From contig CAMHDX010000021.1 of NCBI GenBank assembly GCA_946183895.1, positions 1 to 9,382 of the forward strand: a stretch of DNA of 9,382 nt, written 5' to 3'. The DNA is from an uncultured Porphyromonadaceae bacterium (GTDB taxonomy: Bacteria; Bacteroidota; Bacteroidia; Bacteroidales; Muribaculaceae). The notes below the pieces were generated by a model. It was not told the origin of the DNA and did not search any database. It worked only from the letters and a program-made list of their open reading frames with translations. The position numbers and the translations under genes were made by a program. The stretch's first letter is position 1. Every line of letters begins with the position of its first letter. Positions 1 through 7,124 of the stretch are shown one piece after another.

Positions 1-13
1 TGTAATTGAGTTT

Positions 14-44
14 TTTGTAATTCGATGGTATTTAATTAATTTTG
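14..44 (+). promoter_or_regulatory. Bacteroidetes-type promoter for the GNAT/aspartokinase unit
   Basis: A TTTG at 14-17 (end of a T-run) is followed after 19 nt by TAATTTTG at 37-44. This matches the Bacteroidetes housekeeping sigma consensus, TTTG at -33 and TAnnTTTG at -7 with a spacer of about 19-21 nt. The surrounding 48 bases are clearly more AT-rich than the genes. The -7 box ends only 4 nt before the ATG at 49, so the expected transcription start falls on or next to the start codon. This would give a leaderless or nearly leaderless mRNA. No Shine-Dalgarno sequence is visible. The match is by eye; no transcript data were available. Confidence 0.6.
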
Positions 45-48
45 CAAA

Positions 49-594
49 ATGAAACAGTTGTTACAGGACGAGGCGGTGAGGCTCAGGGCATTGGAGCCTA
101 CCGACGTTGACACGCTGATGGCGTGGGAGAACGACACGCAGTCGTGGGATTCGAGTACGACGATTGCGCCATTCTCACGCGCGGTGCTATGGCAGTACCT
201 GCAGCAGGACGTTGCCGACATTTACCGGCAAGGCGAGCTGCGACTGGTCATTGAGGACATTGCGACCTCGCAGCCGGTGGGCATGGCCGAGTTGTTTAAC
301 TTCAGCGCGCTGCACAACCGCGCTGAGTTTGGCACCTACGTCGCCCCCGAGCATCGTGGCGGCAACATCGCCTCGCGAGCGCTGAGGCTCGTCATTGAGT
401 ATGCGCGAGACTACCTGAACATGAGCCAGTTGTACTGCATCGTTGAGGCGGGTAACGCGCGCAGTGAGCACATGCTGTCGAGGGCAGGCTTTGTCCCGAC
501 AGGCTTGTTGAAGTCGTGGTTCAGGCGCGAGTGCGGCAGCCATGACGCGCAGGTGTGGCAGTGTGTGTTCGGTGAACAAGATAATGACAACTAA
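49..594 (+). CDS. GNAT-family N-acetyltransferase
   Basis: This is a complete 181-residue protein of the usual size for a single-domain GCN5-related acetyltransferase, most like the RimJ/SpeG-type group. The N-terminus (LRALEPTD, residues 12-19, then WEND at 26-29) is the typical opening of this group and supports the start at 49. The acetyl-CoA binding motif A is seen at about 98-112 (VAPEHRGGNIASRAL), which has the basic, glycine-rich loop where the CoA pyrophosphate binds. The segment N136-A-R-S to G147-F148 is the conserved C-terminal part (an asparagine, then an 'AGF' turn). There is no signal peptide, so it should act in the cytoplasm and transfer acetyl from acetyl-CoA to an amine. The substrate (polyamine, ribosomal protein or small molecule) cannot be told. 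It is the first gene of a probable two-gene unit with the aspartate kinase 14 nt downstream; a functional link between the two is not evident. Confidence 0.9.
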   Translation: MKQLLQDEAVRLRALEPTDVDTLMAWENDTQSWDSSTTIAPFSRAVLWQYLQQDVADIYRQGELRLVIEDIATSQPVGMAELFNFSALHNRAEFGTYVAPEHRGGNIASRALRLVIEYARDYLNMSQLYCIVEAGNARSEHMLSRAGFVPTGLLKSWFRRECGSHDAQVWQCVFGEQDNDN

Positions 595-608
595 AACGAG
601 ATAATGAG

Positions 609-1505
609 ATGAGAGTACTTAAGTTTGGCGGCACATCGGTGGGCTCGGTTGAGGGCTTGCTGAACATCAAGAAGATAGTGAGTGAGAGCGAAGACCAACT
701 CATCGTGGTGGTGAGCGCATTGTCCGGCGTGACCAACACGCTGGTGGAGATGACACGCATGGCGACCGCCGGCGACACCGGCTACGAGGCGATGCTCCCC
801 GACTTGGTTAAGCGCCACGAGGACATCATCAACAGCGTGGTGCCTCGCGAGAGCCGATTGTCGTGCATGAAGGTGGTCAACACCTTTGTCAACGAGAGCC
901 TGACCGGTTCGCTGGGGATGTTGATAGCCAACGAGTCGCTCACGCCCGAGTGGCATGACGCCATTGCCGATGCCATTGTCAGCCACGGCGAGATACTCTC
1001 GAGCGCGATAGTGTCACTGATGTTGAAGAACAGCAAGCCGCACTTTGCACCGGCATTCATTCACACCACCGACGACGATGAAGGGCGCGTTGTTGACTGG
1101 GACAGCACCGAGCGCCATGTCCTCAAGGAGTTTGTGGGCGACATGACGCGTGTGCATGTGGTGCAAGGGTTCATCGCCGCCGACAGTCAAACCGGTGTCA
1201 AGACAACACTGGGACGCGGTGGCAGTGACTACACTGCAGCCATACTTGCCGCCATCCTGCGAGCCGATGCGCTTGAGATCTGGACCGATGTTGACGGCTT
1301 CTACGATAGCGACCCGCGCACCCACCCCGAGGCGCGGCTCATTGAGCGCATGACCTACGAGCAGGCGCAACGCCTGTGTGACAACGGCGCCAAGGTCATC
1401 TATCCGCCCACGATTGCGCCCGTTGCCATGCGAGGCATTGACGTGTGGGTCAAGAACACTTTCAATCTCGATGCTCCCGGCACACTGATAGCCGGGCACA
1501 ACTGA
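609..1505 (+). CDS. aspartate kinase, catalytic domain only (no ACT domains)
   Basis: The product should phosphorylate L-aspartate with ATP, the first step towards lysine, threonine, methionine and diaminopimelate. In the 298 residues I see the complete amino-acid kinase fold: KFGGTSVG at 5-12, SHGEILSS at 125-132, GFIAAD at 187-192, TTLGRGGSDYTA at 199-210, WTDVDGFYDSDPR at 225-237 and GAKVIYPPT at 260-268. The protein ends just after APGTLI (289-294), which in longer family members is the linker into two ACT domains. Usual lengths are about 400-460 residues for LysC-type enzymes and about 810 for the ThrA fusion to homoserine dehydrogenase. The N-terminal half reads closer to the Bacteroidetes ThrA type from memory. 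No ACT remnant exists downstream: only 90 nt and a hairpin precede batE. Without ACT domains, feedback inhibition by lysine or threonine would not be expected. The start at 609 is fixed by the conserved N-terminus; an ATG at 604 runs straight into a stop. Confidence 0.93.
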   Translation: MRVLKFGGTSVGSVEGLLNIKKIVSESEDQLIVVVSALSGVTNTLVEMTRMATAGDTGYEAMLPDLVKRHEDIINSVVPRESRLSCMKVVNTFVNESLTGSLGMLIANESLTPEWHDAIADAIVSHGEILSSAIVSLMLKNSKPHFAPAFIHTTDDDEGRVVDWDSTERHVLKEFVGDMTRVHVVQGFIAADSQTGVKTTLGRGGSDYTAAILAAILRADALEIWTDVDGFYDSDPRTHPEARLIERMTYEQAQRLCDNGAKVIYPPTIAPVAMRGIDVWVKNTFNLDAPGTLIAGHN

Positions 1506-1525
1506 CACCGCCGTCCAACACAATG

Positions 1526-1561
1526 ACTGCCTCACATCACTCCATGCTGATGTGAGGCAGT
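1526..1561. terminator. perfect inverted repeat between convergent genes, likely terminator
   Basis: A 13-bp perfect stem (CTGCCTCACATCA at 1527-1539 and its complement at 1548-1560) encloses an 8-nt loop. An A-T pair at 1526/1561 extends it, and a G-T wobble and two more A-T pairs lie outside. It lies 20 nt after the aspartate kinase stop and 34 nt beyond the batE stop, so it could end transcripts from both sides. The flank is T-rich on the plus side (TTATCTCATTATT) but there is no clean U-tract on either strand, so the strength is uncertain. Confidence 0.7.
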
Positions 1562-1595
1562 TATCTCATTATTAAGCCGTTAAAGCCACACGCCG

Positions 1596-2381
1596 CTACG
1601 GGCGATGGACCGCCGTTGACGGCAACCAACCGCGACGCGCGGTGGCGCGCGGATGCTCGATGGCGTACCACCTGACACTATCGGTCGTCACGCTGTCCAC
1701 CAGCAGCACGCGCGTGCCCGGCTTGAGGGTCAGCACCACATCGGCACTGTCGTTCACCACACGCGGTGCAGCACTTATCTTGCCTCCCTGTTGACTGATG
1801 ACGGCAAACCGGTGATGATCCGTGACATCATTCACGGTGCTTGCCATCACATTGAGCGCCACACATGCCACGAGCGCCGTCAATGCGCCGAAGAAACCCA
1901 GCTTGCGCAAAGCCACCCTATCGGACAACAGGAACAACGCCACTGCCGCCAGCATGATGATGAACGCCACCACCGCCCATGTGGCATAGGTGTCACCGGC
2001 GTGCGAAAACATCCAACGCTTGAAAGTGGCAATCATGTAGTGGTCGGTGGCAAAGGCATCGTCGGCTATCTGTCCACGCTCGCGGGTGATAGTCAGTGCC
2101 TGCACGGCATCGTCATTGCCCGGATCGAGCAAGCGCGCCCGTTCAAAATAGGTAACCGCCAGCGGCATATTATTCAGCCGATAATAGGTAGCGCCGATGT
2201 TGTAGCACAACGCCGATGATGAGGCGCCCTGCTGCTCGACTTGCAGCATCGCGGCGAGCGCGTCGTTGTAGAGGTGGCGGTCGTAGAGCACAGCGGCACT
2301 GTCGAGCGACGCCTGCACAGTGGTCGCGTGAGCGCACACTCCCACAATCGCCATTATCAAGAATATACTCAACTGTTTCAT
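1596..2381 (-). CDS. batE: BatE, TPR and SH3-like membrane protein of the Bat operon
   Basis: This 261-residue protein is the last gene of the Bat operon. It has an N-terminal signal peptide (residues 1 to about 19-24, hydrophobic core SIFLIMAIVGV), a TPR region at about 25-105 with typical residues (ALCYNIGATYYRL at 57-69, then AVTYFERARLLDPGN), two membrane helices (about 134-152 and 162-181) and a C-terminal bacterial SH3-like domain at about 190-261 (SAAPRVV, LKPGTRVLLVD, WYAIE, GWLP). This layout is that of BatE proteins. The TPR and SH3 parts are probably on the same, periplasmic side of the membrane, joined by a helical hairpin. The ATG overlaps the batD stop by 4 nt (ATGA), which suggests translational coupling. 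Exact function is unknown; protein-protein contacts within a Bat complex and peptidoglycan or peptide binding by the SH3 part are reasonable inferences. Confidence 0.92.
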   Translation of the reverse strand: MKQLSIFLIMAIVGVCAHATTVQASLDSAAVLYDRHLYNDALAAMLQVEQQGASSSALCYNIGATYYRLNNMPLAVTYFERARLLDPGNDDAVQALTITRERGQIADDAFATDHYMIATFKRWMFSHAGDTYATWAVVAFIIMLAAVALFLLSDRVALRKLGFFGALTALVACVALNVMASTVNDVTDHHRFAVISQQGGKISAAPRVVNDSADVVLTLKPGTRVLLVDSVTTDSVRWYAIEHPRATARRGWLPSTAVHRP

Positions 2382-4201
2382 GCGATTTTGACTTTATTGA
2401 TTTGCTCAATGACCTGTGCGGCACGGTCAAGCATCGCCGCCTGACCGGCGGCGGCACCAGCCGGTGAATACTGCGCCAACTGGCACTCATCAATCAGCGC
2501 GAGCGCCTCGGTGGCCAACTGTGCGTCAACCCCATGGCTTAACAACTCGTGCTCCAGGTTGTCACGATTGAGCTGCGACATGGGCAGCGACAACTTGTCG
2601 CTCATGAATCCCCACAGGGCTTGCAGCAACTCGACATAGAACTCCGTGAGCTTGTCGGGTTGACCGGCGAGAGCCGTGGCCCGCTTCAGGCGGCGCGATG
2701 CCACCTTGCCGGCACGCAGGCGGCGCATGAGCGTGGCGTCGGAACGCAAGCGCAACTGTTTGCGGAAGTAGATGGCAAACGCGGTTGCGAGAGCCAACGG
2801 AATGACGTACCACAACCAGTAGCCCGCGCTACCCCACCACGGCTCGCGCTCCGGCGAGAGCTGCGATGCGCTCACCGACTGCAGGCCCGCTATGTCCATG
2901 CGAGTGCCGCGCTCACCGGTGGCCGACGGCTGGCCCTTGCCCTGCTCAACGTTCAGCACGCGCTCAGCGATGGGTATGGTCACATAGCGCTCGGCATCGG
3001 GGTCGAAGTAGGAGAACTCACTCTCCGGAATCGTAAAGCGCCCGGCAAACTGAGGGATAAAGGTGTAGCCCGCCGTGCATGTTCCGGTCACATTGGCACC
3101 CGACACATGAGCGTCCACATCGGTTATAGGCTCATAAGCGTCAAACTGCTCAGGCAACGTCACTTGCGGTGCCTTGATATACTTGATATTGCCGGTACCG
3201 GTTATCACATAGGACAACGTGGCGGCACTATAGGTCTTCAATGTCTCGGGCTTGAGCGACGACGTGATGGAGAACTTGCCCACCGCACCGGTGAACGATG
3301 CCGGCTTGGGCTCGGGCAGGGGCAGGATGTTGACCGTGGCTGAGTTGCTGGTCACATGCAGCCGCTTCTCGACCGGCTCGCGCATCGTGCCGAACATCGT
3401 GCGATAAGACACAAACTGCACTGCCGTCACGTCATATTCGCCCGAGGCAATCTTCAATTGACCCGACTGCTGCGGATACAGGATGCAGCGCTTGAGCACC
3501 GCGACATGATACTTTTGGCCATTATAGGTCTCAACATTGTCCAGATTGGGTTGTCCGTCAATCTCCTCAATCAAGAAGCCGTCAAACGCCGGTTGCTTGT
3601 TGACCATGAATTCCGAGATGCCATACTTGGTGTACAACTTGATGGTACACACAACAGGCTGTTGCTCAAACACTCGCGGGCGCGACATCTCGATGCGCAC
3701 AAACAGGTCGTTGGCGCTCACACCGCGGTCGGCTTCCTGGCTGTCAAAGTCGTCGATTGACACGCGTGGTGGTTGCTGGCTGTGTTGACTGCTTGACCCA
3801 CCATTGCCACCATGCGGATTGCCGGCAGTGACACTGATTGTAAACGGACGTGTTGTCATGCGCTTGCCTCCACAAGTCACCGCTGCGGCACCGACCGATA
3901 TCGTGCCCGGCTGCGCTGATGCCTTATACGTCATGGTGTAGGTCATCGACGACGAGGACGATTGCTTGCCGTTGATGATGCTCATGGAGTAAGACGACGA
4001 GGTGGCGGGACCGAAGATCAGCGTAGCGCCTTCCACCTCGGGTGCCTCAAAATTGCTACCCTCGCCGTTCTCCAGTTTGAACGCGACACGGAACTTGTCG
4101 CCAGCGGCCACAGCGCGCGGGTAACTCGCCGAAAACGTCGCCGCCACAGCGGTAGCGACTGTCGCGAAGCATATCAAGAGTATTAATAGTTGTCGTTTCA
4201 T
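2378..4201 (-). CDS. batD: BatD, large periplasmic protein with one membrane anchor
   Basis: This is a complete 607-residue BatD-family ('oxygen tolerance') protein. A signal peptide occupies residues 1 to about 21 (core LLILLICFATVATA, AVA-A cleavage likely). Beta-rich domains follow to about 420, with a Gly/Ser/Gln-rich linker near 128-145 between the first domain and the rest. A membrane helix at about 459-479 leads into a basic, helical cytoplasmic tail of about 125 residues. Mutants in the Bacteroides fragilis bat locus were reported to survive air exposure poorly; the biochemical role is unknown. The large periplasmic part probably binds the VWA proteins BatA and BatB. The start lies 8 nt after the batC stop. 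The tail (517-557) aligns without gaps to the tail of the 318-residue protein encoded at 7121-8077, which suggests shared ancestry of the cytoplasmic part. Confidence 0.94.
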   Translation of the reverse strand: MKRQLLILLICFATVATAVAATFSASYPRAVAAGDKFRVAFKLENGEGSNFEAPEVEGATLIFGPATSSSYSMSIINGKQSSSSSMTYTMTYKASAQPGTISVGAAAVTCGGKRMTTRPFTISVTAGNPHGGNGGSSSQHSQQPPRVSIDDFDSQEADRGVSANDLFVRIEMSRPRVFEQQPVVCTIKLYTKYGISEFMVNKQPAFDGFLIEEIDGQPNLDNVETYNGQKYHVAVLKRCILYPQQSGQLKIASGEYDVTAVQFVSYRTMFGTMREPVEKRLHVTSNSATVNILPLPEPKPASFTGAVGKFSITSSLKPETLKTYSAATLSYVITGTGNIKYIKAPQVTLPEQFDAYEPITDVDAHVSGANVTGTCTAGYTFIPQFAGRFTIPESEFSYFDPDAERYVTIPIAERVLNVEQGKGQPSATGERGTRMDIAGLQSVSASQLSPEREPWWGSAGYWLWYVIPLALATAFAIYFRKQLRLRSDATLMRRLRAGKVASRRLKRATALAGQPDKLTEFYVELLQALWGFMSDKLSLPMSQLNRDNLEHELLSHGVDAQLATEALALIDECQLAQYSPAGAAAGQAAMLDRAAQVIEQINKVKIA

Positions 4202-4209
4202 GATTCACT

Positions 4210-5082
4210 TTACCACTTGCGGCCGGTGCGACGGCGCTCGCGCTGCTCCTGCTTGGCGCGCGCGGCATTGGCCTTCTGCTGGGTGGCACGCTCCTGGTCT
4301 TGCACCGCCTTGAGCACCTGCTCCACACCCTGCTCACTCATGCCGCCTTGATTGCGGTCTTGATTCTGGTCCTTGTTCTGGTCCTGATTTTGGTCCTTGT
4401 TCTGGTCCTTGTTTTGGTCCTGATTTTGGTCCTTGTTCTGGTCCTTGTTTTGGTCCTGATTCTGGTCCTTGTTTTGGTCCTTGTTCTGGTCCTTGTTCTG
4501 ATCCTTGTTCTGGTCCTGATTCTGATCCTTGTTCTGGTCCTGATTCTGATCTTTGTTCTGGTCCTGATTCTGATTTTGGTTTTGGTTCTGTTGCTCACGC
4601 AGTTTCAGCTGCGCCAAGCGCAGATTGTCACGCGCGTCATCGTCGTCAGGATTGGCACGCAGGGCGTTCTTGTAGCGTTCAACGGCTTGGGCATAGTCGG
4701 TCTTCTTGTAAGCCACATTGCCTGCATCATACTGCGCGCCACTTGCCAGCAAGGGCTCAATAGTGAGACGAGAGGCGGTGTCCAACAGCGCCACCGCCTT
4801 GTCGGCAGGGTCGTTGCCCTTATCGGCATTGTGCCCAACTATGTTGGTCTGACCCAGCAATGCGGTCGCTTGATTTACGCGGGCAATCGCCGATTGAGGA
4901 TTTTCCTCGAGCGCCTTGGCATAAGCCACCTCGCCGTCGGCATAGTGTTCATCGCCCACCGCGCTGTTGCCGTCACGCACCAGCCGGCGCTCAGCATAGG
5001 TTGACGGGTCATGAGGCAGGTTGTCACCGCACGATACCGCGACAAGCGCCAACACCGTCACTATATAATGTACTATTCTCAT
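4210..5082 (-). CDS. batC: BatC, TPR protein with long QN(K/Q)D tetrapeptide repeat
   Basis: This 290-residue protein starts with a short hydrophobic leader (residues 1-19) ending AVSC-GDN. It is close to a lipobox with Cys20 as the modified residue, so a lipoprotein is plausible; the -3 Ala is not the usual Leu. TPR-like helices lie at about 36-75 (DEHYADGEVAYAKALEENP) and 113-160 (YDAGNVAYKKTDYAQAVERY). From 164 the sequence becomes a low-complexity tract, with 18 consecutive QNKD or QNQD units at 171-242. The last 48 residues are polar and strongly basic at the end (RERRRTGRKW). Bat operons carry such a TPR protein between batB and batD, often with a Q/N/K/D-rich tail. The start overlaps the batB stop by 4 nt (ATGA). 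It probably sits in the envelope and joins Bat proteins together; no enzyme motif is present. Confidence 0.92.
   Translation of the reverse strand: MRIVHYIVTVLALVAVSCGDNLPHDPSTYAERRLVRDGNSAVGDEHYADGEVAYAKALEENPQSAIARVNQATALLGQTNIVGHNADKGNDPADKAVALLDTASRLTIEPLLASGAQYDAGNVAYKKTDYAQAVERYKNALRANPDDDDARDNLRLAQLKLREQQNQNQNQNQDQNKDQNQDQNKDQNQDQNKDQNKDQNKDQNKDQNQDQNKDQNKDQNQDQNKDQNKDQNQDQNKDQNQDRNQGGMSEQGVEQVLKAVQDQERATQQKANAARAKQEQRERRRTGRKW
4357..4572 (-). repeat. 12-bp tandem repeat, 18 units, inside batC
   Basis: Eighteen in-frame 12-nt units, read on the minus strand as CAG AA(C/T) (A/C)A(G) GA(C/T)-type codons, encode QNKD (11 units) or QNQD (7 units). The order of the third residue along the protein is Q K Q K Q K K K K Q K K Q K K Q K Q. 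Units differ at a few synonymous positions and at the K/Q codon. Because the unit is a multiple of three, gain or loss of copies by slippage would keep the reading frame. The flanking QN dipeptides (4573-4590) look like decayed relatives of the same repeat. Confidence 0.95.
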
Positions 5083-6104
5083 TGTCGATTAAAGAAATTG
5101 AAACGATTCAACCACAACGAACGGGTTTCGGTCACAAACACCGAGGCAATCAGCAAGATTAACGTCAACCACGCGAACACCGGGAATTGCTCGTCGTGCC
5201 GGGTGTAATTCACGGTTTGGAGTTCGGTCTTCGCCAACTTGTCCAGCGTGCGCTTGAGAGTCATCACGGCGCCGGCGCTATTGCCGTTCACATAGGTTCC
5301 GCCACCGGCATTGGCAATCTCCTGCGCGCCATCCTCGTCAAGGCGCGTGGTCACAGGCTCGCCTTGCTCATCGGTCAGGAACGAGCCGTCAGGCATGGGA
5401 ATGGGGGCTCCGGTTGTGGTGCCCACACCCACCACGTCGACCTGATAGCCGTCGCGGGCGGCGGTGCGAGCCGCAGCCACAGCGTCGTCCTCAAAGTTTT
5501 CGCCGTCGGTAATCACGACGATGGCTTTTTGTGCGTTAGGATTGGGCGAGAATGATTGTGACGCGATAGTAATCGCGGTGCCGATAGCGGTGCCTTGGCT
5601 TGGCACCATGTCCGGGTCCATATTGCTCAAGAACAACTTGGCTGAGCGCAGGTCGCCGGTAATGGGCATCTGCAAGTAGGCATTGCCGGCAAACACAATC
5701 AGTCCCACCTTGTCGGTCGTGCTGTTCTCAATCAGCTTCTCCGCCACCAGTTTGGCACGCTGCAGGCGCGACACGTCGCCGGCCTCGCCGCTGCTGGCGC
5801 GCATTGAGTTGCTCACATCGACAGCCACCATCAGCTCAATGCCGCGATGGGTCTCGGTGGTGCGACTGGCACCGGCGCGCGGACGCGCCAACACGACAAT
5901 CACCAGCAACATCACGAGCAACTCAATGCCAAGCATGACGCGATGTTTCACAACCGAGTATTGCGGAATGAGCGAGCGCACCACGTCGGCACGCCCCATG
6001 CGCGCGATCTTACGCTCTCGCGAGCGCTCGTTGAGCCAATATAGCAGCACTATGATTGGCAACGCTATCAACAGATAGAAATATTGTGGATTAGCAAATG
6101 ACAT
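5079..6104 (-). CDS. batB: BatB, membrane-anchored VWA-domain protein
   Basis: This 341-residue protein has two N-terminal membrane helices (about 8-24 and 57-73), a VWA domain from about 89 to 290 and a third helix near 308-325. The metal-ion-dependent adhesion site is complete: DVSNS with D96, S98 and S100, then T172 in GTAIG, then D200 in ITDGE. The opening FANPQYFYLL and the ARPRAG motif just after the second helix are typical of BatA/BatB. In the family, such proteins pair with MoxR ATPases; the VWA domain probably binds partner proteins through a divalent metal. Topology places the VWA domain between helices 2 and 3, most likely in the periplasm. It is a paralogue of the adjacent BatA and lies 21 nt downstream of it. 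The start at 6104 gives the expected N-terminus. Confidence 0.95.
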   Translation of the reverse strand: MSFANPQYFYLLIALPIIVLLYWLNERSRERKIARMGRADVVRSLIPQYSVVKHRVMLGIELLVMLLVIVVLARPRAGASRTTETHRGIELMVAVDVSNSMRASSGEAGDVSRLQRAKLVAEKLIENSTTDKVGLIVFAGNAYLQMPITGDLRSAKLFLSNMDPDMVPSQGTAIGTAITIASQSFSPNPNAQKAIVVITDGENFEDDAVAAARTAARDGYQVDVVGVGTTTGAPIPMPDGSFLTDEQGEPVTTRLDEDGAQEIANAGGGTYVNGNSAGAVMTLKRTLDKLAKTELQTVNYTRHDEQFPVFAWLTLILLIASVFVTETRSLWLNRFNFFNRQ

Positions 6105-6125
6105 TTTTCAGATTATCGTAGTATA

Positions 6126-7124
6126 TCAGATGTGGCGCAGGAGAGTGTATCTCAACAAGATGTCGAGCGACACCAGCAAGAGCAACGCGAGCGCCCACGG
6201 CATGTAGGCGTCCTCACTGTGGGTGTAGTTCTGCACATCCAGTTTTGTCTTCTCCAGGCTGTCAATCTCGTCAAACACTTGCTGCAGCACACGGTTGCCG
6301 GTGGCGCGGAAGTACTTGCCGCCGGTAGTCGCCGCTATTTGCTTGAGGGTTGCCTCATCAATGACCACCTTCATGTTTTGATATTGGTAATTGCCCAAGG
6401 CGTCAACCGCAACCGGCGTGGGTGCCATGCCGTTGGTACCGACACCGATGGTATAAATCTTGATGCCAAACTTGCGGGCGATGCCCGCAGCCGACAGCGG
6501 AGCCACGATGCCGGTGTTGTTGCTGCCGTCGGTGAGCAGGATGATGCTCTTGCTCTTGGCCTTGCCGTCCTTGATGCGATTGATTGCAGTGGCGATGCCG
6601 TCGCCAATGGCGGTGCCGTCCTCAATAACTCCGAGTTGGATTTCGCGGATGGCATTGACCAGCGTCGCGTTGTCCATGGTCATGGGCACCTGGGTGAAGC
6701 TCTCGCCGGCAAAAATCACCACGCCCACGTTGTCATGCTCGCGACCGGCGGCAAACTTGGCGGCAACGTCCTTGGCGGCATCCATGCGGTTGGGATTGAA
6801 GTCGCGTGCCAGCATACTGGTACTCACATCAATAGCGAGAATAATGTCGGTTCCCTCCACATCGCTGGTCGACCAGCTGCTCAGCCGTTGCGGGCGGCAA
6901 AGGATAATCACCACGCAGGCGATTGCCGCCATGCGCAGCAGCATGGGCACATGGCGCAACCACGACTTGAAGCCGCCACCCAGCCGGCGCAGGGCATTGA
7001 GGTTTGACGCCCGCATCGGGGCGACACGCGTCTTGAGGCTGTAGATGTACCATGCCAATAGCGGCACAAGCAGCAGTAAGAGCCACAATCGCCCGGGATG
7101 CAACAGATGTAATGACCCGATCAT
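6126..7124 (-). CDS. batA: BatA, membrane-anchored VWA-domain protein
   Basis: This 332-residue VWA protein has the same plan as its neighbour BatB: membrane helices at about 10-29 and 60-77, a VWA domain from about 92 to 290 and a C-terminal helix near 308-325. The MIDAS residues are all present: DVSTS with D99, S101 and S103, T171 in GTAIG and D199 in LTDGS. The CRPQR motif after helix 2 and the QNYTHSEDAY segment before the last helix match BatA/BatB proteins. It should sit in the inner membrane as part of a Bat assembly, with MoxR as a likely ATPase partner. Its ATG overlaps the upstream stop by 4 nt (ATGA). BatB follows after a 21-nt gap, the widest in the operon. No promoter consensus is seen in that gap. 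Confidence 0.95.
   Translation of the reverse strand: MIGSLHLLHPGRLWLLLLLVPLLAWYIYSLKTRVAPMRASNLNALRRLGGGFKSWLRHVPMLLRMAAIACVVIILCRPQRLSSWSTSDVEGTDIILAIDVSTSMLARDFNPNRMDAAKDVAAKFAAGREHDNVGVVIFAGESFTQVPMTMDNATLVNAIREIQLGVIEDGTAIGDGIATAINRIKDGKAKSKSIILLTDGSNNTGIVAPLSAAGIARKFGIKIYTIGVGTNGMAPTPVAVDALGNYQYQNMKVVIDEATLKQIAATTGGKYFRATGNRVLQQVFDEIDSLEKTKLDVQNYTHSEDAYMPWALALLLLVSLDILLRYTLLRHI

Noticed and set aside
1014..1535. Minus-strand open frame of 173 codons opposite the aspartate kinase
   Set aside because: The kinase motifs on the plus strand are unambiguous, and this frame has no recognisable domain.
2549..3343. Plus-strand open frame of 264 codons opposite batD
   Set aside because: It is antisense to an intact batD, has no known motif, and its composition is typical of a shadow frame.
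4338..4598. Minus-strand Arg/Thr/Lys-repeat open frame
   Set aside because: It is another frame of the same tandem repeat inside batC, with no sign of an independent gene.
4300..5004. Long plus-strand open frame of 234 codons rich in Leu/Val/Ile
   Set aside because: It is the antisense of the batC repeat; the 12-bp repeat keeps the opposite strand free of stops and yields an LVLVLIL pattern. BatC on the minus strand has signal peptide, TPRs and operon context.
6105..6125. Internal promoter between batA and batB
   Set aside because: The 21-nt gap is AT-rich but contains no TAnnTTTG box on the minus strand, so I see no support for a separate promoter.
6132..7007. Plus-strand open frame of 291 codons opposite batA
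   Set aside because: The His/Val/Ala-rich translation has no recognisable motif and lies fully antisense to batA, whose VWA motifs and membrane helices are clear; GC-rich codon use explains the long open frame.
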